Below are positions 33,301 to 42,860 of a stretch of 64,000 bases of DNA, piece after piece; positions within the stretch are counted from its first letter, which is position 1, and every line of letters begins with the position of its first letter. Location: assembly GCA_937891765.1 (NCBI GenBank), contig CALAGQ010000126.1, positions 1-64,000 on the forward strand. Direction: 5' to 3'. Source of the DNA: an uncultured Nitrospina sp. GTDB lineage: Bacteria > Nitrospinota > Nitrospinia > Nitrospinales > VA-1. The notes below the pieces were generated by a model. That model was not told the origin of the DNA. It did not search any database and worked only from the letters and a program-made list of their open reading frames with translations. The translations under genes and the position numbers were made by a program.

Positions 33301-33754
33301 CTGGTCGGAAGAAAGAATTGAAAATTTGAAGCCCAAATTCAAATCCGCTCTTCTGGCTGAAGGGTTGCCGCTGGAGCAGGCAGAAGACGCTCTTAAATCG
33401 GGACTTCTGGCTCTCTCCAGACTTTTCGAAGATGACCGAGGGCGGTGGATTTTAGCCTCGCATGAAGACGCCCGTTCCGAGTACCCGCTGACGTTCTTTC
33501 AAGATAACCGGTATATACGAAATATCATTGACCGGACTTTCGTCGATGAAGGAGTTCGATGGATCATTGATTACAAAACCGGAACTCATAAAGGTGGAGG
33601 AAAAAACCTTGAAATCTTTTTGGATAGTGAGGTACAACGCTACAGACATCAATTGAACCGCTATGAAAATGTGCTGAAAAAATATGGTGAGAAACGTCCT
33701 ATTAAAAAAGCATTGTATTTTCCCTTACTGAAGGCATGGCGGGAAATTAATTAG
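30350..33754 (+). CDS. addA: AddA-like UvrD helicase/nuclease
   Basis: The start is TTG at 30350, with a perfect AGGAGG at 30337-30342 seven bases upstream and a four-base overlap (TTGA) with the addB stop; upstream in-frame codons lie inside addB. About 1134 residues. Walker A is VQAPAGSGKTELL, motif Ia MTFTRKAAAEM, Walker B HILVDEYQDTS, motif III IFIVGDPKQSIYRFRDAE-like, motif V IMTMHKAKGLEFDFV, motif VI RLLYVAATRAK. The C-terminal nuclease motif is WIIDYKTGTHKGG. With AddB it processes double-strand breaks for RecA loading. Confidence 0.92.
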   Translation: MILADEKIRKQALEPDQSFIVQAPAGSGKTELLIQRYLKLLGLANFPEEILAMTFTRKAAAEMKERVFSALTEAQTHQCPEQAHARFTWELARKVLEQDQAREWKLMNNPARLRIVTIDSFCSSLTRRMPLLSRMGAGLDIQENAKSLYRETARSILSLTESETNPYGVLVRNILRHIDNSKEDFIKRIVQLLTKRDQWMISFFDPRENLEAHPLNEDARQKLEQTLACLIQSRLGELEGLFSPGMKKSILQVATYSGRNLENDEPSHPCACLANLLSFPDTAIDSLEVWKGLAHLFLTQDKLPAYRKQANIKLGFPPGKGDDAKKMKDGFLELTNSLQENPALLAALAKVKKLPRGHFTDMEWDLLKSTIRLLAEINKKLKDVFSSRQITDFTEISLSAINSLVQKDEDGGEHPTDLLFYLDCKIHHILVDEYQDTSFKQEELLRRLTSEWSEGDGRTLFIVGDPKQSIYRFRDAEVGLFIKTQELGLGSLRLIPLSLESNFRSQKNLVDWVNTCFQKIFPADNDPDLGAISYTPSSAVLEEGMHPGVLYHPVPHHEDSHALSEEEARQITLLVKDTRSQYPDKSLAILVRGRTHLTSIVRHFNESNIAFKAEAIDSLTDRPAILDLLSLLRSLRFPGDRTAWLSILRAPWCGLSLTDIHALVELDRTTPVWFLLNNSSHIGLLSEDGQKRAQGLVDNIQHFLNGLPEQNFRDVLEACWIRLGGPACLQGTSPDDIEVFFSKVEEIIFSGQEEQFENFDQILTDLYASPLAVSENAVQIMTMHKAKGLEFDFVILPGLGKPIKADEKRLIYWMPHGDDLLLAPIEEKGGETSPLYEFLSDLNREKEEYETLRLLYVAATRAKSQLHLFGHLKPHEEDGWRPNSKSLLNKLWPHIKEEWLAKLSETVEPSPVEPDQAPAHSIHRLPIDFSFPIAEDSIVEGQAVDIEDEKYIEPEYYWAGNTVRCLGNVLHRCLHDIAVEGLESWSEERIENLKPKFKSALLAEGLPLEQAEDALKSGLLALSRLFEDDRGRWILASHEDARSEYPLTFFQDNRYIRNIIDRTFVDEGVRWIIDYKTGTHKGGGKNLEIFLDSEVQRYRHQLNRYENVLKKYGEKRPIKKALYFPLLKAWREIN

Positions 33755-33771
33755 CAGGTCAAAAAAGGCAA

Positions 33772-34080
33772 TACTCAAATGTAAGACTGGTAATGGTTTT
33801 AGGGCATTCACAATGCGGTGCTGTCGACGCAACCATTAAAGGTGGCAATCCGCCGGGACATATTGACAGTCTCGTGCAGGCCATAAAGCCCGCATTGGAT
33901 CGGTTAAAGAAACAATCTCCCGACTGGGTGAATATTGTCGCAAAAGAAAATGTGAAAATTGGCGTAGAACGGTTACAAACTGAAGACCCCATTTTGACAG
34001 CCCGGCACGAAGACGGCGACATAGAAATCGTTGGCGCATTTTATGACATTAAAACCGGCAAAGTTAGCCTGATCATGTAA
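33772..34080 (+). pseudogene. Beta-carbonic anhydrase, C-terminal remnant
   Basis: The segment VMVLGHSQCGAVDATIKGG carries the His and second Cys zinc ligands of beta-carbonic anhydrases, and EDGDIEIVGAFYDIKTG matches the usual C-terminus. The N-terminal half with the CxDxR motif and first Cys ligand is absent; the sequence runs straight into the addA 3' end 17 bases upstream. An ATG at 33793 could start a 95-residue product, but it could not bind zinc normally. Best seen as a 5'-truncated remnant. Confidence 0.8.
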
Positions 34081-34570
34081 ACACAAAAACTCGCTGCCGC
34101 TTCAATCCTGCAATATCATCCTCAGGCACCCCCCTCATCAATAACTAACTGATTAATAAGTGGTTTTTTATTACTTTTCTGCTAAACTTTTTAAAGTTCA
34201 CAATCCTATAAGCCGTTAAGAATTTAACGACCCGTTTTTGGTAAAGCAGATGGTGGGTCGTCTGGGCGTGGTATCAGGAAGTCTGTTTTCTTTTATCTGA
34301 CAAATTGGGGTAAAAAGAAATGAATCTTGTTAAACCGCAGCGTAATACACATTTCTGGGTTCGGTTTCAAATTGAACGTATGAAACTGAAGTTCTGGTGG
34401 AAACATTTCAAACACCTCACAACCCTGCCTTGCACGAAGCACTGAACCGGCCACTCACCCCTTCAAGCCGGATGAACATATCCTAAAGTCTAACCTATTG
34501 TAATCCTCCCCCAGTTTGGTTAACCTGATAAAGAAAAAGTCTTTCTAAAAATCTACAAAGGTTGTTCTAT
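34081..34570. other. Intergenic region before the CBS gene
   Basis: About 490 bases with no assured gene. It begins with a fragment of the dispersed repeat type (ATCATCCTCAGGCACC near 34117). Then come an AT-rich stretch and one short ORF at 34320-34445. AAAGG lies ten bases before the CBS gene ATG. Confidence 0.5.
34320..34445 (+). CDS. Possible 41-aa basic, aromatic peptide
   Basis: Frame starts MNLVKPQRNTHFWVRF and is rich in Lys, His, Trp and Phe. A weak GGGG lies ~10 bases upstream. No homologue recognised; length allows chance occurrence. Confidence 0.25.
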   Translation: MNLVKPQRNTHFWVRFQIERMKLKFWWKHFKHLTTLPCTKH

Positions 34571-35764
34571 ATGGACGAAATTCGTTATTTCATGGAAGAG
34601 TCTCTGGTTTCCGTACACCCTCAGTCTTCCATCAAGGAGGCCGCGCAAAAAATGCGCCATCACTCCATCAGCTCTATCTTTATCGGTGAGAATGAGAACT
34701 ACACGGGAATTTTAACCGATACGGATTTAACCCGAAGTTTTGCCGCGAAAGATCTGGATCCGGACAAAACCACCGTATCTACGATTTTCAACGACCCTAT
34801 CATCACATTGGGCGCCAACCTCACGATGGAAGAGGCTTACGGGTGCATGCGCAAAAATAACATTCGCCATCTGGGAATAACTGAAAAGGACACTATCATT
34901 GGAATACTATCCATCAAGGATTTTGCCAACTACTACCACAATAAATTTTCCCAAGAACCGGGAGAGAAGGGCGATATCCAATATTTCATGAAAGATTCTG
35001 TTCTAGGCATAGAATCCGAAAATACCGTTCTGGATGCGGCCAAAAAAATGGCTCAACATAAGGTAGGCTGTCTGCTTGTCTCCGAGGAGGGAAAAGTGAA
35101 GGGACTGTTTTCAGAATCCGCTCTGACCATGGATGTTATCGCTGCTGGACGTCCGCTGAGCACTACCCCGTTATCCAAGGTTCTGGTCCGTCAACTTATC
35201 ACCATGGACTGTGAGCAGACCATGTCCAACGCATATCAAAAAATGCGCGAGAATAATATTCGCCATATTCCCATCTCGCGTGGAAAAAAAATTGTCGGAA
35301 TGCTTTCCATCAAGGATTTCGCGAACTATTACAGCTTCAAGTTTTGTCAGAGCGACAACCAGGAGGATCAGGTTGCCCGTTATATGCAGGGAAATATGGA
35401 AACGATTCCTGACTCAACCTCTGTGCAAAAAGCCGCCCAACGAATGAAGGAAAAAAAAATCGGTTCGCTTCTGGTAACTCAAAATGGAGAAATAACAAGT
35501 ATTGTTACGGAAGAAATTTTTACCCGCAAAGTGCTGGGGGACAAACTCAATCCCGAAACCACACTGGTTTCTGAACTCATGGAAAACCCCACGACCATAA
35601 AAGCTGATCAGCCCATGGATTCTGCCCTCAGCTCTATGCACGAGAATGACGCTCGCTATCTGGCTGTCATAGAAGACAACAAGATAACAGGAATCATTTC
35701 ACTCAAAGATTTGACCATCTACTACAAAAATAAATTTATAACCGCACAGGATATTGATGAATAA
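34571..35764 (+). CDS. Six-CBS-domain protein
   Basis: 397 residues from ATG 34571 (AAAGG ten bases upstream). The whole protein is three repeats of ~130 residues, each a pair of CBS motifs (Bateman module). The repeats show the same landmarks: (F/Y)M.(E/D)S, (A)A(Q/K)(K/R)M, SI..IFI or SLLVT, D.TL.(V)S, N(N/D).R(H/Y)L, IIGILSIKDFANYY. CBS pairs bind adenine nucleotides and regulate partner enzymes. There is no catalytic domain, so it may be a stand-alone sensor. No operon partner is clear. Confidence 0.9.
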   Translation: MDEIRYFMEESLVSVHPQSSIKEAAQKMRHHSISSIFIGENENYTGILTDTDLTRSFAAKDLDPDKTTVSTIFNDPIITLGANLTMEEAYGCMRKNNIRHLGITEKDTIIGILSIKDFANYYHNKFSQEPGEKGDIQYFMKDSVLGIESENTVLDAAKKMAQHKVGCLLVSEEGKVKGLFSESALTMDVIAAGRPLSTTPLSKVLVRQLITMDCEQTMSNAYQKMRENNIRHIPISRGKKIVGMLSIKDFANYYSFKFCQSDNQEDQVARYMQGNMETIPDSTSVQKAAQRMKEKKIGSLLVTQNGEITSIVTEEIFTRKVLGDKLNPETTLVSELMENPTTIKADQPMDSALSSMHENDARYLAVIEDNKITGIISLKDLTIYYKNKFITAQDIDE

Positions 35765-35822
35765 CCGTTTCCAGCCCACAAGACCCTTTGAAAATCATCA
35801 TCTTCATTCCTCAATTTAATTC

Positions 35823-36635
35823 ATGTCGACAGAACTAACAGAACTAAATGAAAACCCAAATATTGTAATTTTGACAGGCAGTGATTGCCGGCATCAGTTT
35901 TTTATTCATCGCTTAAACACTCATTTTTCAATTTCCGAAATCTATGTTGAAAAAAGCAATTACCCCTGCCCCAGCCCTCAGTCAGAAGAAGAATCCATTG
36001 CTTGGGACTGGTTTTTTAAACGCCGGGATCGTTACGAGCGGGAACTGGTTCGGGAGTCCTGTCAGCTACCTGCAAAGAACAGCCCGAGAACAACTTATCT
36101 TGCCGACGACGAACTCAATTCTCCCCTCACCCTCAACAAAATTGCAAAGACAAGCCCCGATTTTATCGCTGTATTTGGAACCAGCATTTTAAAAGAACCA
36201 TTTCTAAAGAGATTTCCAAATCGATTATTTAATTTGCACATTGGCGATCCTGAATTTTATCGGGGTTCGTCATGCAATTTTTGGCCGCTTCATCAGGGCA
36301 AACTCCAGCACATGTCAGCGACCATCCATAGAATTGACCAAGGCGTTGACACAGGGGAGATCCTATCCCGGCAGGCGATCACCTTGAGCGAGGACGACAA
36401 CGAGCAGACACTACTTCTCAAGCCGCTGAAATTGGGAGCAACCCTAATGGTAAAAACTATCCAAAATTGGCAAAGCGGAGCGCTTCAATCTATCCCCAAG
36501 AGTAGAAACGGAAAACTGTTTAAAAAGTCCGATTTCTCCCCTAAAGTAATACTGGAAGTGAAACAAATGGTAGAATCAGGCAAGTTGAAAAGCTATTTAC
36601 AAGCGAGGGATTCTTTGACAGGCATTGAGACTTGA
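35823..36635 (+). CDS. Formyltransferase-family protein
   Basis: 270 residues. The catalytic signature of N10-formyl-THF-dependent transferases is present: N and H in LFNLHIGDPEFYRG and D in HRIDQGVDTGEIL. Compared with methionyl-tRNA formyltransferase the N-terminal Rossmann part is shorter and the C-terminal OB domain is missing, so it is more likely a sugar- or amine-formylating enzyme. The acceptor cannot be predicted from the neighbours. Confidence 0.75.
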   Translation: MSTELTELNENPNIVILTGSDCRHQFFIHRLNTHFSISEIYVEKSNYPCPSPQSEEESIAWDWFFKRRDRYERELVRESCQLPAKNSPRTTYLADDELNSPLTLNKIAKTSPDFIAVFGTSILKEPFLKRFPNRLFNLHIGDPEFYRGSSCNFWPLHQGKLQHMSATIHRIDQGVDTGEILSRQAITLSEDDNEQTLLLKPLKLGATLMVKTIQNWQSGALQSIPKSRNGKLFKKSDFSPKVILEVKQMVESGKLKSYLQARDSLTGIET

Positions 36636-36690
36636 CCACAGACTTCAATCTTCACGATAAGCCCATGCCAGTTTACATTCAATTTTATTT

Positions 36691-37164
36691 ATGAAAAAAA
36701 AGATCTTATCAGGATTAATTCTACTGAGTTTAATATTTCTCTTGGCAAGCCATCCCAACTCGGCTCTGGCCCAACAAGAAGACGTTAGTGAAAGGTTTGT
36801 CAATATAGGCCTGATAAGCATATCAAATCTGTTCACTTTGCCGGAAAAAACAAACACTATTGTTTTTAGAATTAAAAATAATGCGTCACGCACAATCAAA
36901 AATATCTACGGTTGGGTTTATATGTATGACAAAGGGCCTGGAGGCAAAGGAAAAAATTTCGTTCTCATGAACAATCCGCACAAAGGAGGCAATATCATCA
37001 GAGGTAATCCGCATCGGCCCGGCACGATTTCGGAATGGAGTTTTCCTTTAGTGCGCGAACCTTTCATCGCCAACCAGGAAATTGACTATACACTGCGGGT
37101 CGATTCTCGTTCCATCTTTTTTGCTAATGTCGAGGTGGGGAATAAACCGACTAAGGAACCCTGA
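36691..37164 (+). CDS. Exported protein of unknown function
   Basis: 157 residues. A signal peptide (MKKKILSGLILLSLIFLLAS...ALAQ) predicts export, with cleavage near ALA-QQ. The mature part is mostly beta-strand with VFRIKNNASRTIKNIYGWVY and a Gly-rich loop, compatible with a small Ig-like or FxLYD-type fold. It is convergent with the hybrid kinase gene. Function unknown. Confidence 0.65.
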   Translation: MKKKILSGLILLSLIFLLASHPNSALAQQEDVSERFVNIGLISISNLFTLPEKTNTIVFRIKNNASRTIKNIYGWVYMYDKGPGGKGKNFVLMNNPHKGGNIIRGNPHRPGTISEWSFPLVREPFIANQEIDYTLRVDSRSIFFANVEVGNKPTKEP

Positions 37165-37187
37165 AAACGTAAACAAAAAAAATCAAA

Positions 37188-39461
37188 TCACTCTTTTCCG
37201 TTACTCGCGCGCCCGGCAACCATGCGGACTTCCTGCAATAATTCTCCACAAGTGACATCACCCTTTTTCAAAATTTTCACGACATCTCCCTGAAGCCTGC
37301 CTTTTTCTTCTTGAGTGAGATCTTTTGCGGAGTTGACGATTATCGGAATATTCTTCCAGCTCTGATTTTGCCTCAGACGGGTGATGAACTCGAAACCGTT
37401 CATTTCCGGCAAAACCAAATCCAGCAAAATCATATCAGGAATATTGTCCTCAGCGAGCAACTTGAATGCTGACGGCCCATCAATAGCCTCGGACACGCTC
37501 CACCCTCCCTTATTCAAAATCCGGGTTAGAGCCACCCTGTTAATCGCATCGTCCTCAACAATCATAATGGAAAAATCAGCAGGTTTTGTCCGGTATTTTT
37601 TAAAAATGCTTATAAAACGATCCCAGTCAAGGGGTTTAGACAAAAATTCATCGGCACCTTTCATCCCCGGTCCTGCTTCGACCTCGGACAATAGAATTAC
37701 GGGTGTATTTTCAAGGGTTGGGTTCTGTTTAATTTGCGATAAAACCTCCGCACCATCCAAACCCTTAACCATGGCATCCAAAATGATGACTAGAGGGTGG
37801 CCCTGTTCAGCAAGGACTAGCCCCTGCTCTCCATCATCAGTGACTTCCACCTTACACCCTTCTTTTTCCAGAAACCTTTTCATCAAATTACAAACAACTT
37901 CATCCCCACAGACAACCAATACCTGATCCACATTAAAATCAAAATTAAAATCAGACATCTTTTCCTGCTTATCATCAGGATTAAAACCTGGATCTTCGTC
38001 AAGAAACCGGTCTGCCCATTCTGACCACCTGCTAACAGCCTCCTTCTCGAAGGATTTTATCTGGGAAACATCTTCCGGAATCAAAATAGTGAACGATGCA
38101 CCTTTACCCAACTCGCTGCTGGCTTGGACATCGCCTCCCAACAATATGGATAAACGCTTGCTGATGGTTAAACCCAGTCCTGTCCCTCCATGTTTTCGTG
38201 TTGTGGAAGAATCTGCCTGAGCAAACTCTTCAAACAATCCAGAAATTTTCTCAGGCTCGATACCGATCCCTGTATCTCCAACGGTAAAATAAACCCATTT
38301 CACACCATCAACCATTTTCCCAGAAATGGTCAAATGAATCTCTCCATTACTTGTAAACTTACAAGAGTTTCCCAAAAGGTTTAATAGAATCTGACGGATG
38401 CGGGAAGAGTCGGAATACATTGAGCTGGGCAGACCCTGCTTTATGACTTCCAGCTTATTATTTTTCTTCTGGGCCAGAGGCTTCACCGTTGAAATGACTT
38501 CCTCAATGAGAGCAGAGAGGTCAAAAGATTCAAGATATATCTCCATTTTTCCTGCTTGAATTTTTGACAACTCAAGAATCTCATTGATCAAACTCAATAA
38601 GTTCCGTCCGGCAAACTCGATGGCCCTTAAATCCTCAACAAAATCCGGTCGATTTAATTTTCTAGCTTCAAACTGGAGAATCTCACCGTACCCCAAGATT
38701 GCATTCAAAGGAGTTCGAATTTCATGACTCATATTTGCAAGAAATTCACTTTTAGCGCGGGCGGCCGCCTCCGCTTCTTCCTTGGCAAGCACCAGAGATT
38801 CCTCGGCGATTTTTCGAAACGCAATTTCTTCTTTAAGTTCCAGGGTCTGTTTTTCAAGGTCCTTGGTGCGGATTTGAACTGTTTCTTCAAGGTTCTGATT
38901 CTGTTCCCAAATCATTTTATAAAGCGCGGCACTTTCCAGAGCATTGGCAGTATTCTGAAGAATCACAGATAAAGGATAGAGAACGGTTTCGTTAACAGCC
39001 TTGCCGCCTGCCAAAACACGACCGACAAACATACCACGTACCCGGGTTTTGCTCGCTAAAACATGGAATACCAGCAAGTGATCGTGGGAGGGGACTTTAA
39101 TCACGACTGCGCGGTTACGATTCAATGCCCAAGCAAATGTACCGTTTTCGATTTCTCTGTCCACTTCAGTCTGGATCAACTCTTTATTAGCCGGAGGAGT
39201 AACCTCTTTCAGGATAAAATCAGAACTTTCCTCATCCACCAGATAAAAAGCCGCCACCTGAAAATCAACAAGGCGTTTGACATGGTTCAACGCAACTTTC
39301 AAAATCTGGTGTGGATCACGGCTCAAATGGGCGCTGTGTTGCAACTCACCCAGAGAAGCAAGAATATCCAGACCAAATAGATTGAGCCGAGCCTGTCTTT
39401 CCAGAAACTCGATTCTAACTTGATCTTTACTTTTAGCGTTTTCGGGATTCTTTTTATTCAC
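37188..39461 (-). CDS. Hybrid histidine kinase with two receiver domains
   Basis: 757 residues: a GAF-like sensor (~25-190), a coiled coil (~195-245), HisKA with the phospho-accepting His in [13 protein letters not shown], HATPase (N-box [12 protein letters not shown]-box [10 protein letters not shown] and [11 protein letters not shown]), then REC1 with phospho-Asp in IILDAM and REC2 with [13 protein letters not shown]. No membrane segment is seen, so it senses in the cytosol. The second REC suggests a phosphorelay. It is the last gene of a three-gene operon with the HDOD protein and the small upstream gene; the gap to HDOD is 11 bases. Confidence 0.9.
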   Translation of the reverse strand: MNKKNPENAKSKDQVRIEFLERQARLNLFGLDILASLGELQHSAHLSRDPHQILKVALNHVKRLVDFQVAAFYLVDEESSDFILKEVTPPANKELIQTEVDREIENGTFAWALNRNRAVVIKVPSHDHLLVFHVLASKTRVRGMFVGRVLAGGKAVNETVLYPLSVILQNTANALESAALYKMIWEQNQNLEETVQIRTKDLEKQTLELKEEIAFRKIAEESLVLAKEEAEAAARAKSEFLANMSHEIRTPLNAILGYGEILQFEARKLNRPDFVEDLRAIEFAGRNLLSLINEILELSKIQAGKMEIYLESFDLSALIEEVISTVKPLAQKKNNKLEVIKQGLPSSMYSDSSRIRQILLNLLGNSCKFTSNGEIHLTISGKMVDGVKWVYFTVGDTGIGIEPEKISGLFEEFAQADSSTTRKHGGTGLGLTISKRLSILLGGDVQASSELGKGASFTILIPEDVSQIKSFEKEAVSRWSEWADRFLDEDPGFNPDDKQEKMSDFNFDFNVDQVLVVCGDEVVCNLMKRFLEKEGCKVEVTDDGEQGLVLAEQGHPLVIILDAMVKGLDGAEVLSQIKQNPTLENTPVILLSEVEAGPGMKGADEFLSKPLDWDRFISIFKKYRTKPADFSIMIVEDDAINRVALTRILNKGGWSVSEAIDGPSAFKLLAEDNIPDMILLDLVLPEMNGFEFITRLRQNQSWKNIPIIVNSAKDLTQEEKGRLQGDVVKILKKGDVTCGELLQEVRMVAGRASNGKE

Positions 39462-39472
39462 AGCCTTGGCCT

Positions 39473-40309
39473 TTAAAGGAACATTTCAACCGCTTCTGTT
39501 GCCTGCCTGTCAACCTGCTCAATAATTGACGGCAAAAGACTGGGAGGTAAGTCGAGCACTTCCCATGCTTTGGCATTTAGTGGTGGCACATAACGTTCAC
39601 CGCAGGTTCCCAACTCCATACTATGCGCGATAATGTCCGCAACATGAACAATGGCTGCGGCGGTGGGGTAACGGGGCGATAGACTGGGTGTGTGATGAAA
39701 AGCTACCGCCTCTTGAAGCATCTCGGGGAGCTTCCACACCTCCAGCAACATACCCGCTACACCCGCATGATCAGCTCCCATAATCTCATTTTCGACGTCA
39801 TGAAAAAGTCCTTCACCTTCCTCATAACGGTTCATAACATTTCGCATCTGCTCGGGAAGATTCAGAAGTAAAACCAGTCGGCCCAGGTCATGAAGCATTC
39901 CCATCAAATAAAACCGGTCCGCATTAGGTTCCCTCCTATAAACGGCAATGACCCTGGCCGCCAGGCCCGTCGAAACGCTATGAAACCAGAACTTTTCCAT
40001 ATTCATCAATTTTTTGGGTATCCCTTTAAATTGATTGACCACCGTTGTTGCCAGAGCAAGGTCATTCAATTGAGCCATTCCAACAATCGTTACCGCATGG
40101 GTGATCGTTTCTATTTTGCTCGGAAAACCAAAAAATGAACTGTTCACTATTCTTAAAAGCCGTGCAGAAAGAGAAGGATCGCCACTTATGATCTCCCCAA
40201 TTTCCACAAAAGAACATTCAGGGTCTTCCACAGCCTGATTAATTTGGTAAAAAATCGTAGGCAGTGATGATATCTGTGGAGACTGCTCAATCAGTTTACG
40301 TAGATCCAA
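39473..40309 (-). CDS. HDOD-domain protein
   Basis: 279 residues from a TTG at 40309, chosen because GGAAGGAG lies seven bases upstream and the upstream gene stops at 40312; the ATG at 40354 would overlap that gene. HDOD landmarks: [42 protein letters not shown]. It is likely a non-enzymatic signalling module acting with the downstream hybrid kinase. Unlike the copy at 19423-20269 it is intact. Confidence 0.85.
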   Translation of the reverse strand: MDLRKLIEQSPQISSLPTIFYQINQAVEDPECSFVEIGEIISGDPSLSARLLRIVNSSFFGFPSKIETITHAVTIVGMAQLNDLALATTVVNQFKGIPKKLMNMEKFWFHSVSTGLAARVIAVYRREPNADRFYLMGMLHDLGRLVLLLNLPEQMRNVMNRYEEGEGLFHDVENEIMGADHAGVAGMLLEVWKLPEMLQEAVAFHHTPSLSPRYPTAAAIVHVADIIAHSMELGTCGERYVPPLNAKAWEVLDLPPSLLPSIIEQVDRQATEAVEMFL

Positions 40310-40311
40310 CT

Positions 40312-40653
40312 TTATTCTCCTTCCTGCCGCATTTGAACTTTTCTCGCCAAACAAATGTCATACAATTCGGTGATCGCAGGGTGCCTACGATCGGTGAATT
40401 TAAATAGAGCTTCCTGTTCCTTAATAATAGCTGGGGAGGCTTTTACAGCCTTTTGTCCCTCTTCCTGTGAAGCTTTCTTTGACCCTTCTGAGTCAGCTAT
40501 ATTGACCTCAGTGATGCCCCAGGCTTTCAGAGTTTTCAAATTTTGCTCAGTAATAGCCTGACCTGCGGTCAATAGCGTCCGGCCCATCCGATCCTTTAAC
40601 TCGGCGGCAGTCACCATACCTTTACGTAATGATTTGATTTTGACCGATTTCAT
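40312..40653 (-). CDS. Small protein upstream of HDOD/kinase (DUF3391-like N-terminus)
   Basis: 113 residues. The N-terminal ~50 (KIKSLRKGMVTAAELKDRMGRTLLTAGQAIT) resembles the short domain often found N-terminal to HD-GYP or HDOD proteins. Here it is a separate gene followed by a Lys/Glu-rich linker and a C-terminal ERHPAITELYDICL-like helix region (TDRRHPAITELYDICL). It leads the operon and may interact with the HDOD protein. Function unknown. Confidence 0.7.
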   Translation of the reverse strand: MKSVKIKSLRKGMVTAAELKDRMGRTLLTAGQAITEQNLKTLKAWGITEVNIADSEGSKKASQEEGQKAVKASPAIIKEQEALFKFTDRRHPAITELYDICLARKVQMRQEGE

Positions 40654-40719
40654 TTTAAACTTAATTTAACAGGGTAGATAAATTACAATAAAAACATATC
40701 AAACTGATTCTACTCTCAA

Positions 40720-41349
40720 ATGAAATTAATATTCTTGAAAGTTATTAACATAGCTTTTTTATGCCTTTTTATCATTTTATCAGGATGCTCGAAAAATCAC
40801 CGGGTTCTCATCAACCCTTCCATTCCCATTCACGACTCCAATATTGGTGATGGGCTGCCGGTGGCGGTCAAAGTTGTCGATGTCCGCTCCAGCAATGTCA
40901 TTTCGAAATGGCAGGGCGGATTCAAAGTACGGAAGTTTACTGTCATTTCTCAGGGAGACCTAAAGGATATTTTCACCACTCGAATTCGGCAGGGATTAAC
41001 AAAGTTGGGGTTTTCGCCTAAAAATTTCAGTTCCAACGCTGAAAGGTCTTTGGAAATTGAAATATTAAATATAAAAAGCCACTACCAGGAAAACCCTCCA
41101 AAAATGAATATTCTGGTCAAAGCCGATGTCAGAGCCATCTGCCAAAGTCGGGGAAAAAGGTTCAGCAAAAGCTTCACTTCAAGGATGAGCCGGTCTGATA
41201 TCAGCCCTGCCAGTTTCCCCAATGAAAACTTATTAAACTCCAGCCTTTCAGAGATCATGGGGGAAATTTTCAGCGACCCTGCTCTCATTGCCTGCCTCAC
41301 CCATAACCCAACAAACCCCCAGGCCCGCACTATACCTTTAACTAATTGA
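40720..41349 (+). CDS. YajG-like lipoprotein
   Basis: 209 residues with a lipoprotein signal ending in LSGC (Cys at ~residue 23), followed by a region similar to YajG-family proteins (VAVKVVDVRSSNVISKW, SLEIEILNIKSHY, LVKADVRAICQS). It would be anchored in an outer or inner membrane. Function is not established for the family. It is divergent from the signalling operon, with 66 bases between starts. Confidence 0.7.
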   Translation: MKLIFLKVINIAFLCLFIILSGCSKNHRVLINPSIPIHDSNIGDGLPVAVKVVDVRSSNVISKWQGGFKVRKFTVISQGDLKDIFTTRIRQGLTKLGFSPKNFSSNAERSLEIEILNIKSHYQENPPKMNILVKADVRAICQSRGKRFSKSFTSRMSRSDISPASFPNENLLNSSLSEIMGEIFSDPALIACLTHNPTNPQARTIPLTN

Positions 41350-41624
41350 TTTAATTAAATTTATCTATATTTCTTGCCATTAAACTCACCGCTTTTCCGG
41401 GAAATTTGAAGCCAAAAAGCTTAATTCTGTTTATTTTATTGGAGTGACTAGCTATAGTTTACCGGAATGTGCTCGCAATCAAAGTTTTTCCTTTTGTTCC
41501 GGGGCTAATACGTCGATAAATCAGTAGTTATTAATGTCATTCTGCACCCCGAAACGGGTTCAGCCCCTAAGAAGGATAAGATGATGAGCAATCGATTCAT
41601 AAATCCTGAAATGGGGAAAAGATA

Positions 41625-42860
41625 ATGGAAAAAGACTTTGGTTCGCTTGTAAGCAGTGGCGATGTCCTATTTATGATGCTTGGCGCGGTGATGGTTTTTG
41701 CCATGCACGGGGGATTTGCCTTTCTTGAAGTAGGAACGGTGCGAAAGAAAAACCAGGTCAATGCGCTGGTAAAGATTCTGGTAGATTTCGCCATCTCAAC
41801 TCTGGTCTATTTCACGATTGGATACGGAATCGCCTACGGAATTTATATGTTTCAACCGGCCAGTGAATTGCTGGCAGAAAATCAGGGCTATGAGCTGGTC
41901 CACTTTTTCTTTTTGTTGACATTTGCCGCCGCTATTCCTGCCATCATTTCAGGCGGCATTGCCGAGCGTTCTAAGTTTTGGACCCAGGCTTTAGCGGCCG
42001 GTATTTTTGTCGGCGTCGCCTACCCTTTGTTTGAAGGGATGGTCTGGGGACAAATCACTTTTCTGGGGCAAGAAGGTTCCTGGCTAGCCGAGCTGACCGG
42101 GGGAGTGCCTTTTCATGATTATGCAGGATCCGTGGTCGTCCATTCCATGGGTGGATGGATCGCCCTGACAGCAGTCATCGTACTCGGGCCACGATTTGGA
42201 AGATGGGATTCGCAAGGCCGCAGCCGCCCTATCCCTATCAGCAATGTTCCATTCATGGCATTGGGAAGCTGGATGCTTTGCGTCGGCTGGTTTGGTTTTA
42301 ATGTCATGTCTGCTGCCACAATGCAGGGGATTTCTGGCTTGGTAGCCATCAACTCGCTTTTTGCCATGGCAGGAGGAATTCTCGCAGCCTTAGTGATTTC
42401 TAAAAATGACCCTGGGTTCATACACAACGGTGCCTTGGCTGGCCTTGTCGCCATTTGTGCCGGATCCGATCAGGTTCACCCGATCGGTGCTCTGGTTATT
42501 GGAGCGCTAGCTGGAGTTATTTTTGTCAAAGGTTTTACTTGGGAGCAAGAAAAATTAAAACTCGATGATGTTCTCGGAGTTTGGCCTTTGCATGGTATTG
42601 CCGGTTCATGGGGCGGAATCGCCTGTGGAATTTTTGGACAAGAGGCGCTTGGGGGACTGGGTCAGGTCAGCTTTGTCGCTCAACTTATTGGAACTCTTAT
42701 TGCCATAGTCGTGGCTGTGGTGTTTGGTTTTACTGTCTATAAAGTATTGGATAAAACAGTCGGAATCCGTCTCGACAAAGAAGACGAGCAAAGAGGCTCC
42801 GATCTTGCTATCCATAATATTGAGGCTTATCCGGAAGATGCTACCAGCAGGTTTTTATGA
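41625..42860 (+). CDS. amt: Ammonium transporter, Amt family
   Basis: 411 residues with eleven hydrophobic segments. Pore features: FLEVGTVRKKNQVNAL, the first pore His in VVHSMGGWIAL and the second in LHGIAGSWGG. It conducts ammonium or ammonia across the inner membrane. No glnK gene is next to it; instead the next gene (42857) overlaps its stop by ATGA and encodes a TPR protein. The upstream region carries a dispersed-repeat fragment (41537-41580) but no recognisable sigma-54 promoter. Confidence 0.95.
   Translation: MEKDFGSLVSSGDVLFMMLGAVMVFAMHGGFAFLEVGTVRKKNQVNALVKILVDFAISTLVYFTIGYGIAYGIYMFQPASELLAENQGYELVHFFFLLTFAAAIPAIISGGIAERSKFWTQALAAGIFVGVAYPLFEGMVWGQITFLGQEGSWLAELTGGVPFHDYAGSVVVHSMGGWIALTAVIVLGPRFGRWDSQGRSRPIPISNVPFMALGSWMLCVGWFGFNVMSAATMQGISGLVAINSLFAMAGGILAALVISKNDPGFIHNGALAGLVAICAGSDQVHPIGALVIGALAGVIFVKGFTWEQEKLKLDDVLGVWPLHGIAGSWGGIACGIFGQEALGGLGQVSFVAQLIGTLIAIVVAVVFGFTVYKVLDKTVGIRLDKEDEQRGSDLAIHNIEAYPEDATSRFL

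Noticed and set aside
41350-41624. Sigma-54 promoter before amt
   Set aside because: No TGGCAC-N5-TTGC pattern was found in the interval.
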